64,000 bases of DNA, from positions 376,881 through 440,880 of the forward strand of contig NZ_KI530712.1 in NCBI RefSeq assembly GCF_000488215.1, given 5' to 3'. Positions 9,046 through 18,989 of the stretch are shown piece after piece. The position numbers and the translations under genes were made by a program. The DNA is from Acinetobacter nectaris CIP 110549 (GTDB lineage Bacteria; Pseudomonadota; Gammaproteobacteria; Pseudomonadales; Moraxellaceae). Positions within the stretch are counted from its first letter, which is position 1. Each line of letters starts with the position of its first letter. Below the pieces are notes generated by a model. It saw nothing but the letters and a program-made list of their open reading frames with translations. It was not told where the DNA came from and ran no database searches.

Positions 9046-9516
9046 ATGCAACTCGATCGTTTTGATAAACAGATTCTTGAAATTCTAACGCATGAAGATT
9101 TAAATTTAAATGAATTGTCTGAGCGAATAAACTTATCTGTCAGTTCTGTGCATCGCCGTATCAAGCTACTGATTGAAGCAAATGTGATGACAAGCTTAAA
9201 AAGAGAAATTAATTATGCAAAATTAGGTTTTAAACTGCATATTCTTTTGCAAGTTTCTTTAAGTAAGCATGACAGTGAAACATTTGATGTTTTTTTAGCA
9301 GAAATTGAATCAATCGCTGAGGTGATTAATGCTTATCTAGTCACAGGCCAAAGTGCAGACTTTATTGTAGAACTTGTTGCTAAAGATATGGAAAACTATA
9401 GTGAAATTCTTCTACGCCGCATTGCAAAAATTGATAATGTAACAGCACTCCATTCGAGCTTCGTGATTAAAAAGTATGATGTGTTTAACTGCCATAGTAT
9501 GTTGAGTCATATTTAA
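9046..9516 (+). CDS. Lrp/AsnC-family transcriptional regulator
   Basis: A DNA-binding regulator of 156 residues. The N-terminal helix-turn-helix (LDRFDKQILEIL, then LNELSERINLSVSSVHRRIK) is the classic AsnC form, followed by a RAM/AsnC ligand-binding domain (about residues 65-140). Such proteins respond to amino acids and often control adjacent amino-acid genes; here the convergent neighbour dapC is a biosynthetic aminotransferase, but no direct link is visible. Ribosome site AAGGGA lies a few bases before the ATG and forms one arm of an inverted repeat (9012-9018 and 9039-9045), a possible autoregulatory site. Confidence 0.88.
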   Translation: MQLDRFDKQILEILTHEDLNLNELSERINLSVSSVHRRIKLLIEANVMTSLKREINYAKLGFKLHILLQVSLSKHDSETFDVFLAEIESIAEVINAYLVTGQSADFIVELVAKDMENYSEILLRRIAKIDNVTALHSSFVIKKYDVFNCHSMLSHI

Positions 9517-9524
9517 TAAAATAA

Positions 9525-9545
9525 ATGGGGAGTGTGACTCCCCAT
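9525..9545. terminator. Bidirectional terminator between lrp-like gene and dapC
   Basis: ATGGGGAGT (9525-9533), loop GTG, ACTCCCCAT (9537-9545), followed by ATTTTTAT on the plus strand and by TTTATTTTAT on the minus strand. Confidence 0.85.
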
Positions 9546-9549
9546 ATTT

Positions 9550-10719
9550 TTATAAAATATTCTTTAGTCGTTTTATAACTTCTTCACATTGTTGAATGTC
9601 TGCAACAAGCGCCATTCGTACATGATTTTCTCCCGGATTACCATGAGCAGTTTCTCTAGATAGATAACGTCCAGGAAGTACTTTAATATTTGCTTCTTTT
9701 AATAGTTTTCTTGCAAATTTTTCGTCATTATCGACTTTTAACCAATAGTAAAATCCTGCATCAGGTTTTTGTAATGGCAGTAAATGACTCAACTCGTTTT
9801 GGAATAGATTGAACTTTTGACGATACTGCTTTCTATTTTCTTCGACATGGGTTTCATCATTCCAAGCAACAATAGAAGCAATTTGATGTTGTACAGGCAT
9901 AGCTGCACCATGATAGGTTCTATATTGTAAGTATGGTGCTAAAAGCGCTGCATCACCTGCAATAAAGCCTGAGCGCATGCCCGGTAGGTTTGAACGTTTT
10001 GACAATGAATGAAATACAACACAATTTTTATAATCATTGCGTCCCATATCTGCACAGGCTTCAAGCAGTCCAACAGGTGCTTGTTCAAACCATAGTTCTG
10101 AATAGCATTCATCTGAAGCAATTGTGAAATTGTATTGATCAGAAAGTTGAATTAGTTTTTGCAGTTGCTCTTTAGAAAATGTTGCTCCTGTTGGATTGCC
10201 CGGAGTACATATAAAGAGAAGCGTTGTCTTTTCCCATACTTCTGCAGGTACGGCATCAAAGTCGCCTAAATACCCATTTTCTGCTGTACAGTTAATAAAG
10301 TATGGTGTGCCTCCTGCTAAAATTGTTGCTCCTTCATAAATTTGATAAAAAGGATTGGGCATAACTACATATGGATTGTCTTCACGGTTAATAACTGCTT
10401 GTACGAATGAGAAGATTGCTTCACGTGTACCAGAAACGGGTAACACTTCTGCATCAGCACTGATGATATTTAAATGAAACCGTTGTTTTAGCCAATTTGC
10501 GATTGCTTCGCGTAGCTCAGGTAGACCTTTGCTACTTGGATATGTTGAAAGATGTTTAAAGTTTTGGCTTAAAGAATCAATGACAATTTGTGGCGCAGGA
10601 TGTTTGGGTTCGCCAATTGATAATGGGATCAGTGGTAAATCGACAGGTTGAATGTCTGAAAAAAGTTTATTTAACTTTTCAAAAGGGTATGGATGTAATT
10701 GTGATAGATGATGATTCAT
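9550..10719 (-). CDS. dapC: Succinyldiaminopimelate aminotransferase (class I/II PLP aminotransferase)
   Basis: A PLP-dependent aminotransferase of 389 residues expected to convert N-succinyl-2-amino-6-oxopimelate to N-succinyl-LL-diaminopimelate in lysine and peptidoglycan synthesis. Family motifs include NPFYQIYEG, CTPGNPTG, the ASDECYSEL block and the PLP lysine Lys241 in SLSKRSNLPGMRSG. Fold-type I aminotransferases are hard to separate by sequence alone; the specific call rests on its place seven bases downstream of glnD, as in other gammaproteobacteria where dapC lies beside glnD. It is probably cotranscribed with glnD and perhaps purT. Confidence 0.85.
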   Translation of the reverse strand: MNHHLSQLHPYPFEKLNKLFSDIQPVDLPLIPLSIGEPKHPAPQIVIDSLSQNFKHLSTYPSSKGLPELREAIANWLKQRFHLNIISADAEVLPVSGTREAIFSFVQAVINREDNPYVVMPNPFYQIYEGATILAGGTPYFINCTAENGYLGDFDAVPAEVWEKTTLLFICTPGNPTGATFSKEQLQKLIQLSDQYNFTIASDECYSELWFEQAPVGLLEACADMGRNDYKNCVVFHSLSKRSNLPGMRSGFIAGDAALLAPYLQYRTYHGAAMPVQHQIASIVAWNDETHVEENRKQYRQKFNLFQNELSHLLPLQKPDAGFYYWLKVDNDEKFARKLLKEANIKVLPGRYLSRETAHGNPGENHVRMALVADIQQCEEVIKRLKNIL

Positions 10720-10726
10720 AATATGC

Positions 10727-13399
10727 TTACCGATGTTGAATAGTCACTTGATTAGATGCTTCATCTAAAGCAGCTTTTAATTGTTGTGTAAGAAGATTAG
10801 ATTCTTCTTCAGAAAGAGGGATGTCATCTTTTTTTGTGACAAAGAATATATCTTCTGCTTTTTCACCAAGTGTGACAATTTTTGCAGAGTGTATATCTAA
10901 GCCTTGCATCATGAATAATCCCCCAATTTTTGCAAGTAAACCAGGATGATCAAGTGTAGAGATCTCTACAATGTTTTTTTGTAATGATGCATCAAAACGA
11001 ATAGACACTTTATTCTCGATATTAAAGTGTCTAAGTTGTCTAGGAATACGGCGCTGCATTAGATTTGGATATTGGTCTAAATGGCTTAAGGCTTCGATAA
11101 GGGCATTTTTAACAGTAGCTTGACGCTCAGGATCATTTAATAATGTACCAAAACGGTCTAATACAATATAGGTATCTAAACTGAAGTCTGTATTGGCTGT
11201 AATAATTCGTGCATTTTGTACATCAAGGTTCATTCGATCGAGTACAGCAACAGTGGTTGCAAATAGGTTGGGTTTATCTTGTGTGTAAATAAATACCTGA
11301 ACTGCATCTTGAGCTGCCTGACGCTGTGCACGTAAGAGTATAAGAGGTGTTGGGTTGTCGCCGTGTTCAAGAATGGCTTTGGTGTGCCATACAATTTCAT
11401 CAGCAGATTCTTTGATGAAGTAATCATCGCCAAGTGCTTGCCAAACTTGCTCTACTTCTACAAGTGAAAATTCATGTACAAGTTTCTCACTGGCAGTGAA
11501 TTTCGTATCCTCTATGAGCATTTGATAGTCGACAGGCCGATCTAGTCCGTGACGAATGACTTCTCTTGTTTGTGTATAAAGCTGACGCATTAAAGAAGCG
11601 CGCCATGTATTCCAAAGTTTAGGATTGGTGGCATTAATGTCTGCAACGGTTAGCGTATATAAGTAATTGAGATAATCTATGTCTCCAAGTTTATCTGCAA
11701 ATGCTTTAATAACATCTGGGTCCGAAATATCTTTCTTTTGTGCTGTAAGTGACATCAGTAAATGATTCTGTATCAGCCAAACAATAAGCTCTGTATCGGG
11801 CTTAGAAATGCCATGTGCTTCACAGAAGTCATAAGCATCTTGTGCACCAAGCTCACTATGGTCACCGCCACGTCCCTTTGCAATATCGTGGAAGAGTGCA
11901 GCTATCATAATAATTTCTTTACGTCTAAGGCGCTGATATACAGAGCTGACAACAGAAAATGATTTGGCAAACTCAGGCTCTTGAAATCTTTCTAAATTGC
12001 GCAGTAATAGTAGCGTATGTTGGTCTACCGTATATATATGGAATAAATCGTATTGCATGAGACCCATAATTTGGCCAAAAGCAGGTAGATATTTTCCAAG
12101 TATGCCATACCGTCGCATATGTGAAAGTGTTTCGTAGAGGCGTGTAGAGGAGCGAATAATATTGATGAATAAATGGCGGTGTTCAGGATTATCTCTAAAA
12201 TTTTGATCTATACTTTTTGCTGCAAGTACAAGCAAACGTAATGTGCGTGCACGAATTCCTGTAATTTCAGGATGAATACCAATAAGATAAAATATTTCTA
12301 AGATAGCACTGGGCTGTTCTGCAAATATTTTATGATGTTGAACTGCAATTTTTCCATCAATCAGTTTAAAACGATCATTCAAGATAACAATATTTTTTTC
12401 TGTATCTTGATCCTTCGGTTGAATTGCAACTTGATTGAAATAATCTAATAAAATTTCATTCAGCGTAAATACTTGTTGTGCCATTCTATAGTAGCGTTTC
12501 ATAAACTGTTCTATAGGATAGTTACGGTGTTGGTCTTCTTGATTGGTATAGCCAAATTTTGCTGCAATTTCACGTTGATAATCAAATAGCAGTCTATTTT
12601 CATCACGTTTGGTGAGTTTGTGTAGGTGGTGCCTAATTTCCCAATAGAATGTTTCGGCTTGTTCTAGCATTTCTAGTTCGAACTCAGAGATAAAGCCTAA
12701 GTGAACTAAATCATAAATACGGTTTACACGGAAATGTCGTTTTGCAATCCAACCAATTTGGTTCATATCTCGAATGCCGCCCGGAGCATTTTTAATATCT
12801 GGTTCTAGATTGCTTTCAGTATTGTGATGTTGCGCATGACGTTGTTTTTGTTCTAGCATTTTTGCATCAAAGAAATCACGATCTGTCCAAACGTCATTAA
12901 CCGTACGCCGTGGCCATTTTGCTAAAGTTTCATTGCCAATAATGAGACGAGCTTCGATAAGAGATGTTGCAATGGTAAGATCTGATTTTGCTTGTTCTAT
13001 ACATGATTGTAGTGTGCGTACACTGACACCGGGTTTAATATTTATATCCCATAAGAGTGCAATAAACTTTGAAACTTTTTCTTCTTGTTCTGTTGTAAGC
13101 TCAGATGTAGATAATATCATGATGTCTACATCTGAATAAGGTAACATTTCCCTACGACCATAACCACCAACTGCAAAGAGAGAAATGGTTGTTTCTTCTG
13201 AGAGTTGAGTCATTTGCCATAAGAATGTAAGTGCATCATCAATTGCATTAGATCGAGCCAATACAATGTCGCGGATGCTGTAACCATATTCCTCAAAGTT
13301 TTGATCAAGGTGTTGTTCTATATCATTTCGCCATTGTTGTAATGAGGAAATATCTTGGTCATGTTGAATATATTCGGTTAAAGCACGCATTTTTACCAT
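10727..13399 (-). CDS. glnD: Bifunctional PII uridylyltransferase / uridylyl-removing enzyme
   Basis: The cytoplasmic nitrogen sensor of 890 residues that uridylylates PII at low glutamine and removes UMP at high glutamine. The nucleotidyltransferase site [15 protein letters not shown] lies at residues 78-92, the PII-UTase helical domain follows, then an HD hydrolase domain ([18 protein letters not shown]) and two C-terminal ACT domains ([20 protein letters not shown] and [20 protein letters not shown]). AAAGGG lies eight bases before the ATG at 13399, supporting this start over the ATG three codons later. It lies 17 bases after purT and seven before dapC. Confidence 0.97.
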   Translation of the reverse strand: MVKMRALTEYIQHDQDISSLQQWRNDIEQHLDQNFEEYGYSIRDIVLARSNAIDDALTFLWQMTQLSEETTISLFAVGGYGRREMLPYSDVDIMILSTSELTTEQEEKVSKFIALLWDINIKPGVSVRTLQSCIEQAKSDLTIATSLIEARLIIGNETLAKWPRRTVNDVWTDRDFFDAKMLEQKQRHAQHHNTESNLEPDIKNAPGGIRDMNQIGWIAKRHFRVNRIYDLVHLGFISEFELEMLEQAETFYWEIRHHLHKLTKRDENRLLFDYQREIAAKFGYTNQEDQHRNYPIEQFMKRYYRMAQQVFTLNEILLDYFNQVAIQPKDQDTEKNIVILNDRFKLIDGKIAVQHHKIFAEQPSAILEIFYLIGIHPEITGIRARTLRLLVLAAKSIDQNFRDNPEHRHLFINIIRSSTRLYETLSHMRRYGILGKYLPAFGQIMGLMQYDLFHIYTVDQHTLLLLRNLERFQEPEFAKSFSVVSSVYQRLRRKEIIMIAALFHDIAKGRGGDHSELGAQDAYDFCEAHGISKPDTELIVWLIQNHLLMSLTAQKKDISDPDVIKAFADKLGDIDYLNYLYTLTVADINATNPKLWNTWRASLMRQLYTQTREVIRHGLDRPVDYQMLIEDTKFTASEKLVHEFSLVEVEQVWQALGDDYFIKESADEIVWHTKAILEHGDNPTPLILLRAQRQAAQDAVQVFIYTQDKPNLFATTVAVLDRMNLDVQNARIITANTDFSLDTYIVLDRFGTLLNDPERQATVKNALIEALSHLDQYPNLMQRRIPRQLRHFNIENKVSIRFDASLQKNIVEISTLDHPGLLAKIGGLFMMQGLDIHSAKIVTLGEKAEDIFFVTKKDDIPLSEEESNLLTQQLKAALDEASNQVTIQHR

Positions 13400-13416
13400 T
13401 GTATTTGCCCTTTTCT

Positions 13417-14619
13417 TTATGCTTTTACACTTATTTGTTTTGCAGATTCTCGTGCAATTTCACGAGCATGGTCAGTTGTTGCTGCACGTGCAGTAATGAC
13501 ACCCATACGACGTTTTACGAAGCCTTCAGGTTTACCAAAAAGGCGTAAGTCTGTATTTGGGTTTGTAAGCGCCGTCTCTAGATGATTAAATGAAAGGTTT
13601 GTACCATCTGTACCTGCATAGATTACAGCACTTGCAGCAGTACTATGCTGTTCGGTATTTACAGGTAAACCTAAAATAGCGCGTGCATGAAGTTCAAACT
13701 CATTTTGAAATTGAGAGGCAAGGGTAACTAAGCCTGTATCATGTGGGCGAGGTGAAACTTCACTAAACCAAACTAGATCGCCTTTTACGAAAAGCTCAAC
13801 ACCGAAGATACCACAGCCACCTAATGCAGTTGTGATTTTATCGGCAATATGTTGTGCGGACTCTAATGCGGCTTGAGACATTGGCTGTGGCTGCCAACTT
13901 TCGATGTAGTCGCCGTTTTGTTGCTGATGACCAATGGGATTGCAAAAGTGGGTTTCAATTGCACCAGATGTAGGATTCTTTGCGCGCACGGTGAGTAGTG
14001 TAATTTCAAAATCGAAGTCAATTTGCGATTCTATAATGACTTTACCTTGGTTTACACGTGCAGCTTGCATCGCATAGTCCCATGCAGCATCGACCTCCTC
14101 AAAACTTTTAATGTGAGATTGTCCTTTGCCTGACGATGACATTACAGGCTTAACAAAATTTGGATAGCCAATATCATCACAGGCAGCACGAAAAGATGCT
14201 AGATTGTCTGCGAAACGGAAATTTGATGTAGGTAAACCGAGTTCGTCTGCTGCTAAGGTACGAATACCTTCGCGATTCATTGTTAGGTTGACTGCTTTTG
14301 CTGAAGGGATAATCGTTGTTTTATTTTGTTTCTCTATATGAAGTAAAACTTCTGTTGCAATGGCTTCAATTTCAGGAACGACTAGATTAGGTTGTACTTC
14401 ATCTATGAGTTGTTGTAATGCAATTGGATCTGCCATATTTAAAGTATGTGAGAAGTGAGCAACTTGCATTGCAGGCGCATTATGGTAGCGATCTGCAGCA
14501 TGTACTTCAACGCCTAAACGCTGTAAGGATATAACAACTTCCTTGCCAAGTTCTCCTGAGCCTAATAATAATACTTTGAATGCTGATGGTTGCAGAGGTG
14601 TGCCAATTGTAATACTCAT
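13417..14619 (-). CDS. purT: Formate-dependent phosphoribosylglycinamide formyltransferase 2
   Basis: An ATP-grasp enzyme of 400 residues that makes formyl-GAR from GAR, formate and ATP in purine synthesis. The N-terminal dinucleotide-like fold ([20 protein letters not shown]), the PEIEAIATE block and the ATP-grasp region ([14 protein letters not shown], then [25 protein letters not shown]) match PurT closely, and length matches the family. It heads the run purT-glnD-dapC and diverges from a lipoprotein gene across 173 bases that should carry both promoters. Confidence 0.97.
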   Translation of the reverse strand: MSITIGTPLQPSAFKVLLLGSGELGKEVVISLQRLGVEVHAADRYHNAPAMQVAHFSHTLNMADPIALQQLIDEVQPNLVVPEIEAIATEVLLHIEKQNKTTIIPSAKAVNLTMNREGIRTLAADELGLPTSNFRFADNLASFRAACDDIGYPNFVKPVMSSSGKGQSHIKSFEEVDAAWDYAMQAARVNQGKVIIESQIDFDFEITLLTVRAKNPTSGAIETHFCNPIGHQQQNGDYIESWQPQPMSQAALESAQHIADKITTALGGCGIFGVELFVKGDLVWFSEVSPRPHDTGLVTLASQFQNEFELHARAILGLPVNTEQHSTAASAVIYAGTDGTNLSFNHLETALTNPNTDLRLFGKPEGFVKRRMGVITARAATTDHAREIARESAKQISVKA

Positions 14620-14792
14620 GTCATTATTCCTTGTTTCAGGTTATTTTAGAATAACAGAACTCGGAATGCTGTTAAGTATTCAAAAGTATATTTTTTGAAT
14701 AAAATGACTAATTTAGTGGTATTTTTTTATATAGCGCCGATTTGATGTATCTTATAGCGTAGTGTATCGCATGAGTAAGAAGTGAAATCGTT

Positions 14793-15242
14793 ATGATGTT
14801 GTACAAAAAACAGTATATGGCTCTAGCACTCATTGGTATGATGCTTGGGTTAACCGCATGTAATAATAACAATGGTCAAAAGGTTGAAATTAAGCCTGCA
14901 CCTAATTTGAGCAAAGATGCAACAGAATATGCAAAAAAATCTTGGGAATTAATGAACCAAGTGGAGCCAATGGTTGAAAATCATGAGTTGACTAAAATTG
15001 ACAGTGAAGTACGTAAGCCTTTACGAGAGCTTGGTAGTCAATGGATGATTAATGTGAAAATGGGTGACTCTGTTGCAGAAGGAAACTTTGCATTATGTAG
15101 AAAGGCGATGGTCAGTTTGGATACATGGGCACGTGCTGTGCAGGCCAATGATGATTCTCAAACTGATGCAAAGGAGAGTTACCTACATAATAAAGGGTTG
15201 TGTAAAAGTGCATTAGATAGCCCTGCACTAGGAAATAGTTAA
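14793..15242 (+). CDS. Small lipoprotein of unknown function
   Basis: A predicted lipoprotein of 149 residues. The N-terminus has a charged start, a hydrophobic core and a lipobox LTAC with the lipidated Cys at residue 23; the Asn-rich stretch after it does not place an Asp at +2, so sorting to the outer membrane is likely. The mature part is helical and polar with two further cysteines (LCRKAM and GLCKSAL) that could form a disulfide. No domain is recognised. Two adjacent ATG codons (14793 and 14796) are possible starts. Confidence 0.75.
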   Translation: MMLYKKQYMALALIGMMLGLTACNNNNGQKVEIKPAPNLSKDATEYAKKSWELMNQVEPMVENHELTKIDSEVRKPLRELGSQWMINVKMGDSVAEGNFALCRKAMVSLDTWARAVQANDDSQTDAKESYLHNKGLCKSALDSPALGNS

Positions 15243-15274
15243 AAAAAAGAAGGTGATCATCACCTTCTTTTTTT
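15241..15274. terminator. Bidirectional terminator after the lipoprotein gene
   Basis: GAAGGTGAT (15249-15257) and ATCACCTTC (15259-15267) around a central C, flanked by runs of A on the left and T on the right; the tip pairs must open to form a loop. It serves both the lipoprotein gene and the convergent small gene at 15293. Confidence 0.85.
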
Positions 15275-15292
15275 AAATCTTAGCTGAAAAGC

Positions 15293-15511
15293 TTATGATT
15301 TTTTATTCATTGACATTTTAGACATTGAATCATGATTCATTTTCTTGTCTGATTTAGCTGCACTAGAGCCAGCTTTAGCAACACATTTGCCGCCTTTATG
15401 ATGTGGACCTGTACCGCCTTGTAAAGATGAGCCTTTAGGGCAAGCCATAGCACCTGCGCTTAATGTTGCAACGCTTAATGCAATAATAGAAGTAGAAAGT
15501 AATTTTTTCAT
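15293..15511 (-). CDS. Small exported protein, Lys/Ser/Met-rich
   Basis: A 72-residue protein with a clear Sec signal peptide (KK, hydrophobic core, cleavage probably after AMA around residue 23). The mature part has two cysteines (CPKGSS and GGKCVAK), a Gly/His stretch (GGTGPHHKGGK) and a Met/Lys/Ser tail (NHDSMSKMSM). Met- and His-rich tails can bind copper or other metals, but nothing nearby supports that. I know no function. The gene is single and ends at a shared terminator. Confidence 0.65.
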   Translation of the reverse strand: MKKLLSTSIIALSVATLSAGAMACPKGSSLQGGTGPHHKGGKCVAKAGSSAAKSDKKMNHDSMSKMSMNKKS

Positions 15512-15643
15512 TGTATTTTACCTATATAGGATAGTAAATCTTTAAACAAGATAAGGATAATCAATTAAAAATATAAACTGCAAGAAATAAGTCGTATTTT
15601 ATTGAAATTTTTTGAATTGAATTTGTTGTTTTTAATGTAATTT

Positions 15644-15671
15644 AAAAGAACTAGATAAATCTAGTTCTTTT
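15644..15671 (-). terminator. Terminator of the small membrane protein gene
   Basis: AAAAGAACTAGAT (15644-15656) pairs with 15659-15671, immediately after the stop of the gene at 15671; the minus-strand product ends in TTTT. Confidence 0.8.
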
Positions 15672-15871
15672 TATTTTGAGTCTATGCTGTTTTGACGAAA
15701 TTTTGCATCAATCATTGCCCAAACAGAAAAAGCAATAGATACACCAATTGCATATAAAAACTGTTCAGCTTTTAGGTTGCCACTAATAACGCCCTGAACG
15801 CTTAGAGTAAGCATTAGTGCTATAGTCATAACCATATAGATAGCAATATTTGGATTGATTCTTGTATTCAT
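15671..15871 (-). CDS. Small two-helix membrane protein
   Basis: A 66-residue protein with two hydrophobic segments (about residues 9-30 and 39-56) and a charged C-terminus (AKFRQNSIDSK). The start is the ATG at 15871, which has GGAGG five bases upstream; a TTG four codons earlier would overlap that ribosome site. Small inner-membrane proteins of this shape are widespread and function cannot be read. It is flanked by its own terminator and lies in AT-rich DNA. Confidence 0.65.
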   Translation of the reverse strand: MNTRINPNIAIYMVMTIALMLTLSVQGVISGNLKAEQFLYAIGVSIAFSVWAMIDAKFRQNSIDSK

Positions 15872-16014
15872 GATTGCCTCCAATATGTACTTAGATAAAA
15901 AATATCTTCAGATAAGTGAATGTAAGTTTAGTATTTTACTTGGAATTTTAAAAAGGTCAAGTTTTTGCTATCAAAGTTATATTACTGAATTATGACAATA
16001 TGAAATAATTTAAA

Positions 16015-16042
16015 AAAATACCTGCATGGTTGCAGGTATTTT
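16015..16042 (-). terminator. Terminator after the first brnQ gene
   Basis: AAAATACCTGCA (16015-16026), four-base loop, mirror arm at 16031-16042, with a T run on the minus-strand product. Confidence 0.88.
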
Positions 16043-16061
16043 CATCAAATATCGTGAGAAG

Positions 16062-17357
16062 TTAAGAGGATTTGAATCTATCAATAATCACACAGATAAT
16101 AAGTAAAATTACAGATGGGATGAACCAATCTAAATTTTGTTCAGCAAGTGGCAATGCATTGATAAGGTCAGGTACAAGTCCTTTGAGTTCAGAAGATCTT
16201 AATCCCTCAAAAATACCAATAATAAAAGCCAGTGCAGCAACAGGCAGTACAACGTGTTTTGGACGATTTAACTTTTGTACAAACAATCCTGCAAGAATAA
16301 CAACAATCGCTGGTGGATAAATTGCAGTAAGAATAGGTACTGAAATTGAAATAAGTTTAGTTAAACCAAAGTTTGCAAATGCCAAAGAGAAGAGTACAAA
16401 TACTAATACAAGTATCTTATATGGGATCTTCGTCATTTTATGGAAATATTCTGCACATGAGCATGTTAAGCCTATTGCTGTAACTATACATGCGAGAAAT
16501 ATAAGTAAACTTAGGAACCAAGAGCCCGTTTGTCCCAACGTATTTAGAACATATGCATGTAAAATTTCTGCGCCGTTTGTTGCTGTAGGTAGGAAAGAAT
16601 GGCTTTGTACACCTAATCTAAATAAGCATAGATATAGAATGGTTAATCCAACACCTGAAATAATACTGGCAATAACAGCATACTTTGTAATGAGTTTGCT
16701 GTCTGTAACACCTCTAGATTTAATTGCTTGTACAATAAGTATACCAAATACAAGTGCCGATAGCGTATCTAGTGTGAGATAACCATTCACTAATCCTTCT
16801 GCAACAGGCTGTTGAACATAGTTATGGGTTGCAGGTGGAATATCAAGTAAAGGAACAAATAATGTTACGCCACATAAAACAGCAAGTGCTAAAATTTTAA
16901 TTGGTGCAAGAATATGTCCAATCGAATCTAATAGTTTATTTGGGTTAAGTGAAACCAAAGTTACAATAACAAAATAGACAATACTATAGATAAGTAGTGG
17001 TTTTTGTGGATCGGTAAAATGAGAAGAAAGTCCAATTTCATATGAAACGGATGCTGTTCTTGGTATACCAAATAGCGGACCTACCGATAAGTAACAGGCA
17101 ACTGCAAGTAATACACTCGCAAAACGACCAATAGATGAACCTAATGTTTCTATTGAACCTTGTACTCGACCTAACATAATAATGCTAAGGACAGGCAAGC
17201 CAACAGCTGTGACTAAGAAGCCTAAAGCAGCGAGCCAAACATGGTCTCCTGCTTGGTATGCAACAATCGGTGGAAAAATAATATTTCCAGCCCCAATAAA
17301 CAATGCAAAAGTCATAAAGCCTAATGCAAATGTATCTCGAACATTCAGCTTAGTCAT
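16062..17357 (-). CDS. brnQ: Branched-chain amino acid carrier BrnQ (copy 1)
   Basis: A sodium-coupled LIV-II transporter of 431 residues for leucine, isoleucine and valine in the inner membrane, with about 12 hydrophobic segments. The N-terminal block LGFMTFALFIGAGNIIFPPI is the family signature, and LTCSCAEYFHKMT is another conserved block. It is highly similar along its whole length to the next gene, so the two are tandem duplicates. Each copy has its own terminator, which suggests separate transcripts. Confidence 0.93.
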   Translation of the reverse strand: MTKLNVRDTFALGFMTFALFIGAGNIIFPPIVAYQAGDHVWLAALGFLVTAVGLPVLSIIMLGRVQGSIETLGSSIGRFASVLLAVACYLSVGPLFGIPRTASVSYEIGLSSHFTDPQKPLLIYSIVYFVIVTLVSLNPNKLLDSIGHILAPIKILALAVLCGVTLFVPLLDIPPATHNYVQQPVAEGLVNGYLTLDTLSALVFGILIVQAIKSRGVTDSKLITKYAVIASIISGVGLTILYLCLFRLGVQSHSFLPTATNGAEILHAYVLNTLGQTGSWFLSLLIFLACIVTAIGLTCSCAEYFHKMTKIPYKILVLVFVLFSLAFANFGLTKLISISVPILTAIYPPAIVVILAGLFVQKLNRPKHVVLPVAALAFIIGIFEGLRSSELKGLVPDLINALPLAEQNLDWFIPSVILLIICVIIDRFKSS

Positions 17358-17456
17358 AGAATTAAAGGTAATATAGAATCTTAAAGTTAGGATTCTAAGA
17401 CAAAAAAACTAATTTTAGAAATATTCTTATTAAATTTATGCATTTTTTGAAAAAAA

Positions 17457-17484
17457 TGGCTCAAAAATCTATTTTTTTGAGCCA
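17457..17484 (-). terminator. Terminator after the second brnQ gene
   Basis: TGGCTCAAAAA (17457-17467) pairs with TTTTTGAGCCA (17474-17484), downstream of the stop at 17499 on the minus strand and followed there by a T run. Confidence 0.88.
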
Positions 17485-17498
17485 AATATTTTATATCT

Positions 17499-18797
17499 TT
17501 ATGCGTTTTTATTCATTTTATCGAAAATTACAGAGATGAATAAAACAATTGCACATGGGATAACCCAAGCTAAGTTTTGCTCTGCTAAAGGTAATGTTTG
17601 TAAAAATGAAGGTACGATAGAAGCAAAAGAAGATGCTTTAATGCCTTCAACAACACCAAAGATAAGCGCAATACCTGTAACAGGAACAAGGACAAAAGAT
17701 GCTTTATTAAAAAACTTCCAAAAGAAACTCAAAACAATTACAACAATTGCTGGTGGATAAATTGCTGTCAATATAGGAACAGAGAAAGCAATGAGCTTTG
17801 TTAAGCCAAGGTTTGAAATAATGAAAGCAAATCCAACCAATAATAATACAAGCAATTTGTAAGAAATATTAGTTAATCTATGGAAGTACTCTGCACATGA
17901 GCATGTTAAACCAATTGCAGTAACCACACATGCTAAGAAAATTAGGATACTTAAGAAAATTGAACCTAAGTTACCAAATGAGTGCTGAACAAAAGCATGA
18001 AGAATAACCGCGCCGTTACTTGCATTTGGTATAAATGAGTGACTTTGAATACCTAAGCGGAATAAACATAAATATAATGCTGTTAATCCTACACCTGCCA
18101 TAATACTTGCTATGACAGCATAGCGGGTTATTAACTTACGATCAGTCACACCACGTGAAGCAATTGCTTGTGTAATAACGATACCAAATACTAAAGCGCC
18201 TAAAGTGTCCATAGTAAGATAACCATTTACTAATCCTTCAGATACAGGACGAGTAACATAATTATTAATTGGTGGCGCAGCAAAAATAATAGGTAATACA
18301 AGCGTTGTAATACATAAAATTGCTAATGCAGCTATTTTTAATGGTGCAAGTACTTTACCAATAGTATCTAATAACTTAGTTGGATAAAGAGATACAATTC
18401 CTACAATAACAAAGTAAATTGCACTGTAAATTACAAGAGATGATGATGAACTACCAAAATATGGAGATAGACCAATTTCATATGAAACAGTAGCTGTACG
18501 AGGTGTAGCAAATAAAGGGCCTACTGCTAAGTAACAGACGATTGTTAAGATAAGGCTAGCAAATCTTCCAATAGGCGCACTTAATGTCTCAATAGATCCA
18601 CCAACACGAGCTAGAGCAATAATTGTTAGAACGGGAAGACCAACACCTGTAATTAAGAAACCAAAGGCAGCTAACCAAACATGATCTCCAGCTTGCTGTG
18701 CGACAATAGGCGGAAAAATAATATTGCCAGCTCCAATGAAAAGAGCAAAGGTCATAAAACCCAAAGCAATGATATCCCTAATACTAAGTTTAGTCAT
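17499..18797 (-). CDS. brnQ: Branched-chain amino acid carrier BrnQ (copy 2)
   Basis: A second LIV-II carrier of 432 residues starting at the ATG at 18797, matching the MTKL start of copy 1; a TTG four codons upstream is less likely. It carries the same GAGNIIFPPIVAQQAGDHVW and TCSCAEYFHRLT blocks as its neighbour. The copies differ mainly in loops and in the last helices (for example around residues 370-400), so they could differ in affinity or regulation. The divergent neighbour map starts 193 bases away. Confidence 0.93.
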   Translation of the reverse strand: MTKLSIRDIIALGFMTFALFIGAGNIIFPPIVAQQAGDHVWLAAFGFLITGVGLPVLTIIALARVGGSIETLSAPIGRFASLILTIVCYLAVGPLFATPRTATVSYEIGLSPYFGSSSSSLVIYSAIYFVIVGIVSLYPTKLLDTIGKVLAPLKIAALAILCITTLVLPIIFAAPPINNYVTRPVSEGLVNGYLTMDTLGALVFGIVITQAIASRGVTDRKLITRYAVIASIMAGVGLTALYLCLFRLGIQSHSFIPNASNGAVILHAFVQHSFGNLGSIFLSILIFLACVVTAIGLTCSCAEYFHRLTNISYKLLVLLLVGFAFIISNLGLTKLIAFSVPILTAIYPPAIVVIVLSFFWKFFNKASFVLVPVTGIALIFGVVEGIKASSFASIVPSFLQTLPLAEQNLAWVIPCAIVLFISVIFDKMNKNA

Positions 18798-18927
18798 AAC
18801 ATCGAACAATAATAAAAAGTAATGTTATATTTTAGTGCAAAAGTATCTCTTTTGAAATTCTTGTTTAATTCTTTCAAAAAAAAGGGAAATATTTTACTAT
18901 AGCGAAAAGTAATTCATATTTTTTTTC

Positions 18928-18940
18928 AAATAGCCTAAGT
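18928..18940. repeat. 13-bp repeat AAATAGCCTAAGY, copy A
   Basis: AAATAGCCTAAGT, 50 bases before the map start. The same 13-mer (Y = T or C) recurs at 19828-19840 in this orientation and at 43972-43984 and 45543-45555 in the opposite orientation. Confidence 0.8.
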
Positions 18941-18989
18941 GTAGTATTTTTGAGAAGAAATTATTTTCACAAATATGAAGGGTAATTTC

